A stretch of DNA of 64,000 nt from Calliphora vicina (lineage: Eukaryota; Arthropoda; Insecta; Diptera; Calliphoridae): contig NW_027052594.1 in assembly GCF_958450345.1 (NCBI RefSeq), positions 310,001-374,000 of the forward strand, given 5' to 3'. A model generated the notes under the pieces. It saw only the letters and a program-made list of their open reading frames with translations. It had not been told where the DNA came from and made no database searches. Shown in pieces: positions 51,798-64,000 of this stretch (position 1 is the stretch's first letter; the number at the start of each line of letters is the position of its first letter). The translations under genes were made by a program, and so were the position numbers.

Positions 51798-54354
51798 TGT
51801 AGCAAATTTTCTTTAGTGTTTTCAAATTAATGAGTTTTATGGCAAATGTACTCGGTGCTTGGAAAGCTAGAATAGGCTTAGCTCGCCGGATTGGGGAGGG
51901 TTCTTGAGCACACCTGACCTCTACACACTACACAAACAAATAAGAAAATAAATCTTTCCAAGACTTGACTTTAAAAGAAATGTAAATTTAACAATAAAAC
52001 CTGGCTATTGAATGAATATTAAATATGGTATTTTTGTAAAATCTGTATAGAAAAGTGATAGATGTTCTTATCACATTGAACACTATTGAATAATTACCCA
52101 CCCTCATTCTTCTATGATACCCTAGTGTTCTTTAAATAATGTTCAGTATCTACCCTAAAATAACATCCTACTAAATCATCCGTATTATATAATTAATTCT
52201 CAGCATTCCCAATAAAATTATCTTTACTCAGAACTTTCCATATTTGTCAATTCAAAACTGTTTATTAATATAATAAATTCTTTTTATATAAAGCAAGATA
52301 TTCATATCAGACTTAAAATATATATCTTATTTCAAATAATTATTATGAAATAATATAAAATTTGTTAGTAAAATTATTAAATTTTAAACGATTAAATGTT
52401 AAACGAACGCATGTTATTTAGTTTTGTATATTATAACTTACGATTTTTGTGTTTCATTGGTGATGATGATGTAAAATGTTACCCTTTTAAATACCCTTTT
52501 TCTGTTACTCGGCTGATAGTTTGAGCTCAAAATATCCAGTATACTGTAACTCAGAGAAATTTGTATTAGCAAAAATATTATTTAAATCTGTAGATATAAT
52601 ATACAAAATATATTTAACATGCCAAAACTTATAAATTAATAATTAAATTAACATTATAGTTATAGGTATGTGCAATATAATTTACATTAACAATATATAT
52701 ATATATACAAAATACTAATGTTTGATTCATTAACATTAATATATTAAATCTCTTAGTTGTTCATTTGATAGAAAATAATATTAAATGTTAATGTAAAATG
52801 AACATTATTCTTTACAGATGTAAAGTAGAAAAATTATAAAACAAAGTTTAAGAGAAACTCTCTTCAGGTTAATTAAAAAATCTTAATGTTAACTTACTTA
52901 CATATATAATATACATTACAAAGCTTACTGTTAGTGTTTCTTTTATTTTAAATGCTCTTAGCGATTGATTTGCTTTGTAATAAATCGATGACGTCACGCA
53001 ATAATTTGGGATTTTTGTGTTCTTCTTTTTGGTACGTCTTAAGTCATAAAATAAAATAATACAATTGTGGGCTAAAATTGAGCACATTTAAATCTTCTGA
53101 AGATCATTCATTTTATAAGTTATACAGATGATGTGATGAATTTTGTTGTTGATTAATATGATTTAACGTCATAATGAAGATTGCATTACAATTATGTAGA
53201 ATTAATGTTTGTTGAGGTTATGACAAAATTTCACGCTGGCAATCGATAACTTATTTTAATAATTTTACGGCCTTGTATATAAAAGTTTGGAGTTCTGTAA
53301 TTAATATGGGAGCAATATTTGGACGAATTTTACGATGATGCTGATTTTATTGTAATGATGATGTATATGGTTGAGTATTAGAGGCAAACATTAGGAGAAG
53401 ATTTATTGTAAATGCAATCAGAAAACGTGCATTTGCATAATGTTGAACTTTGGACGATGCTCAAGTAAAATGATAAATTGATGATTTCATCAAAAATAAT
53501 TACTCAAGTAATTAAGACCACATTAAAACATCTCCAGTATTAATTATTATAATGTTATAAAAACCCTACAAATAGTTTTATATTATTTAAACATTTTAAA
53601 TAGTATTTTATTCAAATTCTTACCAAAATTAATTTGGGTTTTACACATTCGATAAAAAAAAAACACTAGATATATCGGTATTTCTGAATATTTTTATGAA
53701 ACTATTTGCAAATTATATTATTTTATATACATAAGTATATAAATCTTAATATATATAAAAAATTCTTTTATTAAGTTCTTTATATTCCGTAAATTAACTT
53801 AACTCTTAGAAATTTCAATAAAAAAAGGCCGAGCGGAAGATTGAATCAAGCTTTACACTTCGTTTATGCTTAGATATCTCATATATGTGATTACTTGATA
53901 ATTATATTGGTTATCGATATATTATCAATGTTGCTAACTACATTAGTACTCGTAACTATTATATCTGACATAATTGTAAGACATAAATTATGTTATCATA
54001 TGGCATGAGATATATTGGTTATGTTGTGCTACTGGTGTGAGCATAATTGCATCATGATTTAACATAATTTATGATATACTTACATACTTATATTAACATA
54101 CGTATTTATAATTATTTGAATAAACATATGAGTGTATCTCTACATTTAATATTTTATTTTATAATTTTAACATTTGTAATTAGTTTTGAGTGATTTGTCT
54201 GTAATTAGTATTGAGTGATCTGAGAAATGTTCTGAGGTTTTCAGTTTACATAAACTTGGTATATTTTAATTCAAAATAAAAAAAAAACTCCTTTGGCTAG
54301 AAGTTTATCAACATTCTACTTTTGATTTGTTATCACAATTCAAAATTTGTTACA
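51798..54354 (-). repeat. Gypsy-2 5' LTR (2,557 bp)
   Basis: Partner of 43738-46293. It ends TTTGTTACA at 54354, next to the target duplication GTAA where the satellite monomer resumes at GTAATTTTGGGACATTT. Confidence 0.95.
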
Positions 54355-56187
54355 GTAATTTTGGGACATTTATCGAAAAATGTCGGGTACTGATTATGCT
54401 AGCTACTTAAGTTATAGCTTAGTAGAAAGCTACATTCTCAAGCAAAAAATTTGGCTTCCTACCTCTTTAGGGGCCTTTAGAATTGCGATTTATATGAATT
54501 CGTTTACTTGGGTAATTTTGGACATTTTTCGAAAAATGTCCGATATACCCGCATTCATATGGGATACTGATTATGCTAGCTACTTAAGTTATACCTTATT
54601 AGAAAGCTACGTTCTCAAGCAATCCAAATATAAAAACATTTAGCTTCCTAGCTCTTTAGGGGCCTCCAAAATTGCGATTTATATGAAGTCGTTAAAAACT
54701 TGGGTAATTTTGGGACATTTTTCGAAAAATGTCCGATATACCCGCATTCATATCGGGTACTGATTACGCTAGCTACTTAAGTTATACCTTATTAGAAAGC
54801 TATGTTCTCAAGCAATCCAAATATAAAAACATTTAGCTTCCTAGCTCTTTAGGGGCCTCCAAAATTGCGATTTATATGAAGTCGTTAAAAACTTGGGTAA
54901 TTTTGGGACATTTTTCGAAAAATGTCGGGTACTAATTATGCTAGCTACTTAAGTTATAGCTTAGTAGAAAGCTACATTCTCAAGCAATCCAAATATCAAA
55001 AAATTTTGCTTCCTAGCTCTTTAGGGGCCTCCAAAATTGCGAATTATATGAAGTCGTTAAAAACTTGGGTAATTTTGGGACATTTTTCGAAAAATGTCCG
55101 ATATACCCGCATTTATATCGGGTACTAATTATGCTAGCTACTTAAGTTATACCTTATGAGAATGCTACATTCTCAAGCAAACCAGATATCAAAAAATTTA
55201 GCTTCCTAGCTCTTTAGGGGCCTAAAAAATAGCGATTTATATGAAGTCGTTAAAACCTTTTTCGAAAAATGTCCGATATACCCGCATTTATATCGGGTAC
55301 TAATTATGCTAGCTACTTAAGTTATAGCTTTGTAGAAAGCTACATTCTCAAGCAATCCAAATATAAAAAAATTTTCCGATATACCCGCATTCATATCGGG
55401 TACTGATTACGCTAGCTACTTAAGTTATACCTTATTAGAAAGCTATGTTCTCAAGCAATCCAAATATAAAAACATTTAGCTTCCTAGCTCTTTAGGGGCC
55501 TCCAAAATTGCGATTTATATGAAGTCGTTAAAAACTTGGGTAATTTTGGGACATTTTTCGAAAAATGTCGGGTACTAATTATGCTAGCTACTTAAGTTAT
55601 AGCTTAGTAGAAAGCTACATTCTCAAGCAATCCAAATATCAAAAAATTTTGCTTCCTAGCTCTTTAGGGGCCTCCAAAATTGCGAATTATATGAAGTCGT
55701 TAAAAACTTGGGTAATTTTGGGACATTTATCGAAAAATGTCGGGTACTGATTATGCTAGCTACTTAAGTTATAGCTTAGTAGAAAGCTACATTCTCAAGC
55801 AAAAAATTTGGCCTCCTACCTCTTTAGGGGCCTTTAGAATTGCGATTTATATGAATTCGTATACTTTGGTAATTTTGGACATTTTTCGAAAATGTCCGAT
55901 ATACCCACATTCATATGGGATACTGATTATCCTAGCTACTTAAGTTATACCTTATTAGAAAGCTACGTTCTCAAGCAATCCAAATATAAATATAAATTGC
56001 GAATTATATGAAGTCGTTAAAAACTTGGGTAATTTTGGGACATTTTTCGAAAAATGTCCGATATACCCGCATTCATATCGGGTACTGATTACGCTAGCTA
56101 CTTAAGTTATACCTTATTAGAAAGCTATGTTCTCAAGCAATCCAAATATAAAAACATTTAGCTTCCTAGCTCTTTAGGGGCCTCCAA

Positions 56188-58819
56188 AATTGCGATTTAT
56201 ATGAAGTCGTTAAAAACTTGGGTAATTTTGGGACATTTTTCGAAAAATGTCGGGTACTAATTATGCTAGCTACTTAAGTTATAGCTTAGTAGAAAGCTAC
56301 ATTCTCATGCAATCCAAATATCAAAAAATTTTGCTTCCTAGCTCTTTAGGGGCCTCCAAAATTGCGAATTATATGAAGTCGTTAAAAACTTGGGTAATTT
56401 TGGGACATTTTTCGAAAAATGTCGGGTACTAATTAAGCTAGCTACTTAAGTTATAGCTTAGTAGAAAGCTACATTCTCAAGAAATCCAAATATAAAAAAT
56501 TTAGCTTTCTAGCTCTTTAGGGGCCTCAAAAATTAGCCCTTTAGGGGCCTCCAAAATTGCGAATAATATGAAGTCGTTAAAAACTTGGGTAATTTTGGGA
56601 CATTTTTCGAAAAATGTCCGATATACCCGCATTTATATCGGGTACTGATTACGCTAGCTACTTAAGTTATACCTTATTAGAAAGCTACGTTCTCAGGCAA
56701 TCCAAATATAAAAACATTTAGCTTCCTAGCTCTTTAGGGGCCTCCAAAATTTAGATTTTTATGAAGTCGTTAAAAACTTGGGTAATTTTGGGACATTTTT
56801 CGAAAAATGTCCGATATACCCGCATTCATATCGGGTACTGATTATGCTAGCTACTTAAGTTATAACTTATTAGAAAGCTACGTTCTCAAGCAATCCAAAT
56901 ATAAAAAAATTTAGCTCCCTAGCTCTTTAGGCACCTTCAAAATTTAGATTTATATGAAGTCGTTAAAAACTTGGGTACATTGAGATTTATATGAAGTCGT
57001 TAAAAACTTGTGTAATTTTGATACATTTATCGAAAAATGTCCGATATACCCGCTTCATATCGGGTACTAATTATGCTAGCTACTTAAGTTATACCTTATT
57101 AGAAAAATAGCTCCCTAGCTCTTTAGGGGCCTTTAGAATTGCGATTTATATGAAGTCGAAAAATGTCCGATATACTAATTATGCTAGCTACTTAAGTTAT
57201 ACCTTATGAGAATGCTACATTCTCAAGCAATCCAGATATCAAAAAATGTAGCTTCCTAGCTTTTTAGGGGCCTAAAAATAGCGATTTATATGAAGTCGTT
57301 AAAAACTTTTTCGAGAAATGTCCGATATACCCGCTTTCATTTCGGGTACTGAATATAAAAAAATTTAGCTTTCTAGCTCTTTAGGGGCCTCCAAAATTTA
57401 GATTTTTATGAAGTCGTTAAAAACTTGGGTAATTTTGGGACATTTATCGAAAAATGTCCGATATACCCGCATTCATATCGGGTACTAATTATGCTAGCTA
57501 CTTAATTGCGATTTATATGAAGTCGTTAAAAACTTGGGTAATTTTGGGACATTTTTCGAAAAATGTCGGGTACTAATTATGCTAGCTACTTAAGTTATAG
57601 CTTAGTAGAAAGCTACATTCTCATGCAATCCAAATATCAAAAAATTTTGCTTCCTAGCTCTTTAGGGGCCTCCAAAATTGCGAATTATATGAAGTCGTTA
57701 AAAACTTGGGTAATTTTGGGACATTTTTCGAAAAATGTCGGGTACTAATTAAGCTAGCTACTTAAGTTATAGCTTAGTAGAAAGCTACATTCTCAAGAAA
57801 TCCAAATATAAAAAATTTAGCTTTCTAGCTCTTTAGGGGCCTCAAAAATTAGCCCTTTAGGGGCCTCCAAAATTGCGAATAATATGAAGTCGTTAAAAAC
57901 TTGGGTAATTTTGGGACATTTTTCGAAAAATGTCCGATATACCCGCATTTATATCGGGTACTGATTACGCTAGCTACTTAAGTTATACCTTATTAGAAAG
58001 CTACGTTCTCAGGCAATCCAAATATAAAAACATTTAGCTTCCTAGCTCTTTAGGGGCCTCCAAAATTTAGATTTTTATGAAGTCGTTAAAAACTTGGGTA
58101 ATTTTGGGACATTTTTCGAAAAATGTCCGATATACCCGCATTCATATCGGGTACTGATTATGCTAGCTACTTAAGTTATAACTTATTAGAAAGCTACGTT
58201 CTCAAGCAATCCAAATATAAAAAAATTTAGCTCCCTAGCTCTTTAGGCACCTTCAAAATTTAGATTTATATGAAGTCGTTAAAAACTTGGGTACATTGAG
58301 ATTTATATGAAGTCGTTAAAAACTTGTGTAATTTTGATACATTTATCGAAAAATGTCCGATATACCCGCTTCATATCGGGTACTAATTATGCTAGCTACT
58401 TAAGTTATACCTTATTAGAAAAATAGCTCCCTAGCTCTTTAGGGGCCTTTAGAATTGCGATTTATATGAAGTCGAAAAATGTCCGATATACTAATTATGC
58501 TAGCTACTTAAGTTATACCTTATGAGAATGCTACATTCTCAAGCAATCCAGATATCAAAAAATGTAGCTTCCTAGCTTTTTAGGGGCCTAAAAATAGCGA
58601 TTTATATGAAGTCGTTAAAAACTTTTTCGAGAAATGTCCGATATACCCGCTTTCATTTCGGGTACTGAATATAAAAAAATTTAGCTTTCTAGCTCTTTAG
58701 GGGCCTCCAAAATTTAGATTTTTATGAAGTCGTTAAAAACTTGGGTAATTTTGGGACATTTATCGAAAAATGTCCGATATACCCGCATTCATATCGGGTA
58801 CTAATTATGCTAGCTACTT
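56188..58819. repeat. 1,316-bp tandem duplication of degenerate satellite
   Basis: 56188-57503 repeats at 57504-58819 (offset 1,316, for example 56247 to 57563), including rare shared joints such as ATTAGCCCTTTAGGGG and GGTACATTGAGATTT. The joint is visible as GCTAGCTACTTAATTGCG near 57500. Confidence 0.92.
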
Positions 58820-59841
58820 AAGTTATAGCTTAGTAGAAAGCTACATTCTCAAGCAATCCAAATATCAAAAAATTTAGCTTTCTAGCTCTTTAGGGGCCTC
58901 CAAAATTGCGATTTTTATGAAGTCATTAAAAACTTGGGTAATTTTGGGACATTTTTCGAAAAATGTCCGAAATTAGCTTCCTAGCTCTTTAGGGGCCTCC
59001 AAAATTGCGATTTATATGAAGTCGTTAAAAACTTCGGTAATTTTGGGACATTTTTCGAAAAATGTAGGGTACTAATTATGCTAGCTACTTAAGTTATAGC
59101 CTAGTAGAAAGCTACATTCTCAAGCAATCCAAATATCAAAAAATTTAGCTTCCTACCTCTTTAGGGGCCTTTAGAATTGCGATTTATATGAATTCGTTTA
59201 CTTGGGTAATTTTGGACATTTTTCGAAAAATGTCCGATATACCCGCATTCATTTGGGATACTGATTATGCTAGCTACTTAAGTTATACCTTATTAGAAAG
59301 CTACGTTCTCAAGCAATCCAAATATAAAAAAAAATTAGCTTCCTAGCTCTTTAGGGGCCTCCAAAATTGCGATTTATATGAAGTCGTTAAAAACTTGGGT
59401 AATTTTGGGACATTTTTCGAAAAATGTCGGGTACTGATTATGGTAGCTACTTAAGTTATAGCTTAGTAGAAAGCTACATTCTCAAGCAATCCAAATATCA
59501 AAAAATTTAGCTTCCTACCTCTTTAGGGGCCTTTAGAATTGCGATTTATATGAATTCGTTTACTTGGGTAATTTTAGACATTTTTCGAAAAATGTCCGAT
59601 ATACCCGCATTCATATCGGGTACTGATTACGCTAGCTACTTAAGTTATACCTTATTAGAAAGCTACGTTCTCAGGCAATCCAAATATAAAAACATTTAGC
59701 TTCCTAGCTCTTTAGGGGCCTCCAAAATTTAGATTTTTATGAAGTCGTTAAAAACTTGGGTAATTTTGGGACATTTTTCGAAAAATGTCCGATATACCCG
59801 CATTCATATCGGGTACTGATTACGCTAGCTACTTAAAATAA

Positions 59842-62800
59842 TCCAAAATTGCGATTTATATGAAGTCGTTAAAAACTTGGCTAATTTTGGGACATTTTTC
59901 GAAAAATGTCCGATATACCCAAATTTCGGATACTGATTATGCTAGCTACTTAAGTTATAACTTATTAGAAAGCTACATTCTAAAGTAATCCAAATATAAA
60001 AAAAATTAGCAACCTAGCTCTTTAGGGACCTTCAAAATTGCGATTTATATGAAGTCGTTAAAAACTTGGGTACATTGAGATTTATATGAAGTCGTTAAAA
60101 ACTTGGGTAATTTTGATACATTTATCGAAAAATGTCCGATATAGCCGCTTCATATCGGGTACTAATTATGCTAGCTACTTAAGTTATACCTTATTAGAAA
60201 AATAGCTCCCTAGCTCTTTAGAATTGCGATTTATATGAAGTCGAAAAATGTCCGATATACCCGTATTTATATCGGGTACTAATTATGCTAGCTACTTAAG
60301 TTATACCTTATGAGAAAGCTACATTCTCAAGCAATCCATATATAAAAACATTTAGCTTTCTAGCTCTTTAGGGGCCTCCAAAATTGCGATTTATATGAAG
60401 TCGTTAAAAACTTGGCTAATTTTGGGACATTTTTCGAAAAATGTCCGATATACCCGCATTCATATCGGGTACTGATTATACTTAAGTTATAACTTATTAG
60501 AAAGCTACGTTCTCAAGCAATCCAAATATAAAAAAATTAGCTCCTTAGCTCTTTAGGGGCCTTTAGAATTGCGATTTATATGAAGTCGTTAACTTGGGTA
60601 ATTTTGGGACATTTTTCGAAAAATGTACGATATACCCAAATTTCGGATACTGATTATGCTAGCTACTTAAGTTATAACTTATTAGAAAGCTACGTTCTCA
60701 AGCAATCCAAATATAAAAAAATTTAGCTCAATAGCTCTTTAGGGACCTTCAAAATTTAGATTTATATGAAGTCGTTAAAAACTTGGGTACATTGAGATTT
60801 ATATGAAGTCGTTAAAAACTTGGGTAATTTTGATACATTTATCGAAAAATGTCCGATATACCCGCTTCATATCGGGTACTAATTATGCTAGCTACTTAAG
60901 TTATACCTTATTAGAAAAATAGCTCCCTAGCTCTTTAGGGGCCTTTAGAATTGCGATTTATATGAAGTCGAAAAATGTCCGATATACCCGCATTTATATC
61001 GGGTACTAATTATGCTAGCTACTTAAGTTATACCTTATGAGAATGCTACATTCTCAAGCAATCCATATATCAAAAAATTTAGCTTCCTAGCTTTTTAGGG
61101 GCCTAAAAAATAGCGATTTATATGAAGTCGTTAAAAACTTTTTCGAGAAATGTCCGATATACCCGCTTTCAATTCGGGTACTGATTATGCTAGCTACTTA
61201 AGTTATACCTTATTAGAAAGCTAAGTTCTCAAGCAATCCAAATATAAAAAAATTTAGCTTTCTAGCTCTTTAGGGGCCTCCAAAATTTAGATTTTTATGA
61301 AGTCGTTAAAAACTTGGGTAATTTTGGGACATTTATAAAAAAATGTCCGATATACCCGCATTCATATCGGGTACTAATTATGCTAGCTACTTAAGTTATA
61401 GCTTAGTAGAAAGCTACATTCTCAAGCAATCCAAATATCAAAAAATTTAGCTTTCTAGCTCTTTAGGGGCCTCCAAAATTGCGATTTATATGAAGTCGTT
61501 AAAAACTTGGCTAATTTTGGGACATTTTTCGAAAAATGTCCGATATACCCAAATTTCGGATACTGATTATGCTAGCTACTTAAGTTATAACTTATTAGAA
61601 AGCTACATTCTAAAGTAATCCAAATATAAAAAAAATTAGCAACCTAGCTCTTTAGGGACCTTCAAAATTGCGATTTATATGAAGTCGTTAAAAACTTGGG
61701 TACATTGAGATTTATATGAAGTCGTTAAAAACTTGGGTAATTTTGATACATTTATCGAAAAATGTCCGATATAGCCGCTTCATATCGGGTACTAATTATG
61801 CTAGCTACTTAAGTTATACCTTATTAGAAAAATAGCTCCCTAGCTCTTTAGAATTGCGATTTATATGAAGTCGAAAAATGTCCGATATACCCGTATTTAT
61901 ATCGGGTACTAATTAAGCTAGCTACTTAAGTTATACCTTATGAGAAAGCTACATTCTCAAGCAATCCATATATAAAAACATTTAGCTTTCTAGCTCTTTA
62001 GGGGCCTCCAAAATTGCGATTTATATGAAGTCGTTAAAAACTTGGCTAATTTTGGGACATTTTTCGAAAAATGTCCGATATACCCGCATTCATATCGGGT
62101 ACTGATTATACTTAAGTTATAACTTATTAGAAAGCTACGTTCTCAAGCAATCCAAATATAAAAAAATTAGCTCCTTAGCTCTTTAGGGGCCTTTAGAATT
62201 GCGATTTATATGAAGTCGTTAACTTGGGTAATTTTGGGACATTTTTCGAAAAATGTACGATATACCCAAATTTCGGATACTGATTATGCTAGCTACTTAA
62301 GTTATAACTTATTAGAAAGCTACGTTCTCAAGCAATCCAAATATAAAAAAATTTAGCTCAATAGCTCTTTAGGGACCTTCAAAATTTAGATTTATATGAA
62401 GTCGTTAAAAACTTGGGTACATTGAGATTTATATGAAGTCGTTAAAAACTTGGGTAATTTTGATACATTTATCGAAAAATGTCCGATATACCCGCTTCAT
62501 ATCGGGTACTAATTATGCTAGCTACTTAAGTTATACCTTATTAGAAAAATAGCTCCCTAGCTCTTTAGGGGCCTTTAGAATTGCGATTTATATGAAGTCG
62601 AAAAATGTCCGATATACCCGCATTTATATCGGGTACTAATTATGCTAGCTACTTAAGTTATACCTTATGAGAATGCTATATTCTCAAGCAATCCATATAT
62701 CAAAAAATTTAGCTTCCTAGCTTTTTAGGGGCCTAAAAAATAGCGATTTATATGAAGTCGTTAAAAACTTTTTCGAGAAATGTCCGATATACCCGCTTTC

Positions 62801-63101
62801 AATTCGGGTACTGATTATGCTAGCTACTTAAGTTATACCTTATTAGAAAGCTAAGTTCTCAAGCAATCCAAATATAAAAAAATTTAGCTTTCTAGCTCTT
62901 TAGGGGCCTCCAAAATTTAGATTTTTATGAAGTCGTTAAAAACTTGGGTAATTTTGGGACATTTATAAAAAAATGTCCGATATACCCGCATTCATATCGG
63001 GTACTAATTATGCTAGCTACTTAAGTTATAGCTTAGTAGAAAGCTACATTCTCAAGCAATCCAAATATCAAAAAATTTAGCTTCCTAGCTATTTAGGGGC
63101 C
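59842..63101. repeat. 1,630-bp tandem duplication of degenerate satellite
   Basis: 59842-61471 repeats at 61472-63101 (offset 1,630, for example the rare TTAGCAACCTAGC at 60007 and 61637). A few substitutions separate the copies (AATTATGCTAGC against AATTAAGCTAGC near 60286 and 61916). Recent duplications therefore also occur in the degenerate flank. Confidence 0.92.
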
Positions 63102-64000
63102 TCCAAAATTGCGATTTTTATGAAGTCGTTAAAAACTTGGGTAATTTTGGGACATTTTTCGAAAAACGTCCGAAATTAGCTTCCTAGCTCTTTAGGGGCC
63201 TCCAAAATTTAGATTTTTATGAAGTCGTTAAAAACTTGGGTAATTTTGGGACATTTTTCGAAAAATGTAGGGTACTAATTATGCTAGCTACTTAAGTTAT
63301 AGCCTAGTAGAAAGCTACATTCTCAAGCAATCCAAATATAAAAAAATTTAGCTTCCTAGCTCTTTAGGGGCCTCCAAAATTGCGATTTATATGAAGTCGT
63401 TAAAAACTTGGGTAATTTTGGGACATTTTTCGAAAAATTATGCTAGCTACTTAAGTTATAGCTTAGTAGAAAGCTACATTCTCAAGCAATCCAAATATCA
63501 AAAAATTTTGCTTCCTAGCTCTTTAGAGGTCTCCAAAATTGCGAATTATATGAAGTCGTTAACAACTTGGGTAATTTTGGGACATATTTCGAAAAATGTC
63601 GGGTACTAATTATGCTAGCTACTTAAGTTATAGCTTAGTAGAAAGCTACATTCTCAAGCAATCCAAATATCCTAGCTCTTTAGAGGTCTCCAAAATTGCG
63701 AATTATATGAAGTCGTTAACAACTTGGGTAATTTTGGGACATTTTTCGAAAAATGTCGGGTACTAATTATGCTAGCTACTTAAGTTATAGCTTAGTAGAA
63801 AGCTACATTCTCAAGCAATCCAAATATCAAAAAATTTTGCTTTCTAGCTCTTTAGGGGCCTCCAAAATTTAGATTTTTATGAAGTCGTTAAAAACTTGGG
63901 TAATTTTGGGACATTTTTCGAAAAATGTCCGATATACCCGCATTCATATCGGGTACTGATTACGCTAGCTACTTAAGTTATACCTTATTAGAAAGCTACG

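Larger units (their letters stand above)
43738..54354 (-). mobile_element. Gypsy-2: Ty3/Gypsy LTR retrotransposon with broken pol, ~10.6 kb
   Basis: LTRs at 43738-46293 and 51798-54354, ends TGTAGCAAATTT and AAATTTGTTACA (one mismatch as inverted repeat), target duplication GTAA (43734-43737 and 54355-54358). Minus-strand order: 5' LTR, tRNA-Lys primer site, gag, pol, 3' LTR; no env. LTR differences I see are one substitution (C44023 against T) and one A insertion near 51961, so the insertion is recent. Pol needs at least three frame changes beyond the gag-pol shift, so this copy looks non-autonomous. Same lineage as Gypsy-1 by protein motifs, though a different family. Confidence 0.95.
54359..64000. 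repeat. Right satellite array, more degenerate
   Basis: The same monomer family continues to the window end. From about 56.4 kb it carries many truncations and novel variants: AATTTAGATTTTTATG for AATTGCGATTTATATG, CCCAAATTTCGGATACTG, GGTACATTGAGATTT, GATACATTTATC and TAGCTCCCTAGC. Many monomers are fragments of 60-150 bases. Greater divergence than 23-43 kb suggests an array flank that escaped recent homogenisation. Confidence 0.95.

Noticed and set aside
23599..63609. More than 35 near-identical 61-87-codon open frames (MSGTNYASYLSYS... type) across the satellite
   Set aside because: They coincide exactly with monomer units, differ only as the monomers do, have no ribosome-start or domain features, and change frame wherever monomer length changes. 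They are a by-product of the repeat and not a gene family.

Overview
The window is AT-rich eukaryotic repeat DNA, most likely from an arthropod and probably an insect. The evidence is two Ty3/Gypsy elements primed by tRNA-Lys that resemble the Osvaldo/Ulysses type (very long LTRs, 4-bp target duplications), a Penelope-like element with an intact GIY-YIG domain, a block of Polinton/adintovirus-type virion genes, and TATA plus TCAGT core promoters. I see no ordinary cellular gene. Species cannot be read from the sequence.

Layout. (1) 1-2.4 kb: part of an integrated Polinton/adintovirus-like element. It has a packaging ATPase (minus strand, cut by the window edge), a parvovirus-type phospholipase A2 virion protein and an adenovirus-type cysteine protease on the plus strand, then two short unassigned genes on the minus strand. 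(2) 2.4-3.48 kb: AT-rich DNA with minisatellite. (3) 3.48-12 kb: the edge of a satellite array invaded by a Penelope-like element (PLE). There are three head-to-tail PLE copies. Copies 1 and 2 are 5'-truncated, fused in frame to satellite DNA and lie in a 2,467-bp tandem duplication. Copy 3 is full length, with an 827-aa reverse transcriptase/endonuclease and an A39 tail. Copies 2 and 3 carry a hammerhead-ribozyme-like motif near their 3' ends. (4) 12.5-23.25 kb: a young, apparently intact minus-strand Gypsy element (here Gypsy-1) with ~2.5-kb LTRs, gag, pol and a clear -1 frameshift signal (GGGAAAC plus a candidate pseudoknot). (5) 23.25-43.73 kb: a satellite with a ~193-bp full-length monomer and 162/172/182/186-bp variants, arranged as a 713-bp four-monomer higher-order unit and in larger recent duplications (1,965, 6,463 and 1,213 bp). 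(6) 43.74-54.35 kb: a second minus-strand Gypsy element (Gypsy-2) with ~2.56-kb LTRs, an intact gag and a pol broken by several frame changes. (7) 54.36-64 kb: the same satellite, more degenerate, with 1,316- and 1,630-bp tandem duplications.

Removing the two Gypsy elements and the last PLE leaves a continuous satellite array: both Gypsy insertions have perfect 4-bp target duplications and the monomer resumes in register on the far side. The history that fits is a satellite array bordering a viral remnant, entered by a PLE, partly duplicated together with it, re-amplified in its interior, and recently hit by two related LTR retrotransposons. Satellite makes up about half of the window. The repeated 61-87-codon open frames in it are a by-product of the monomer and not genes.
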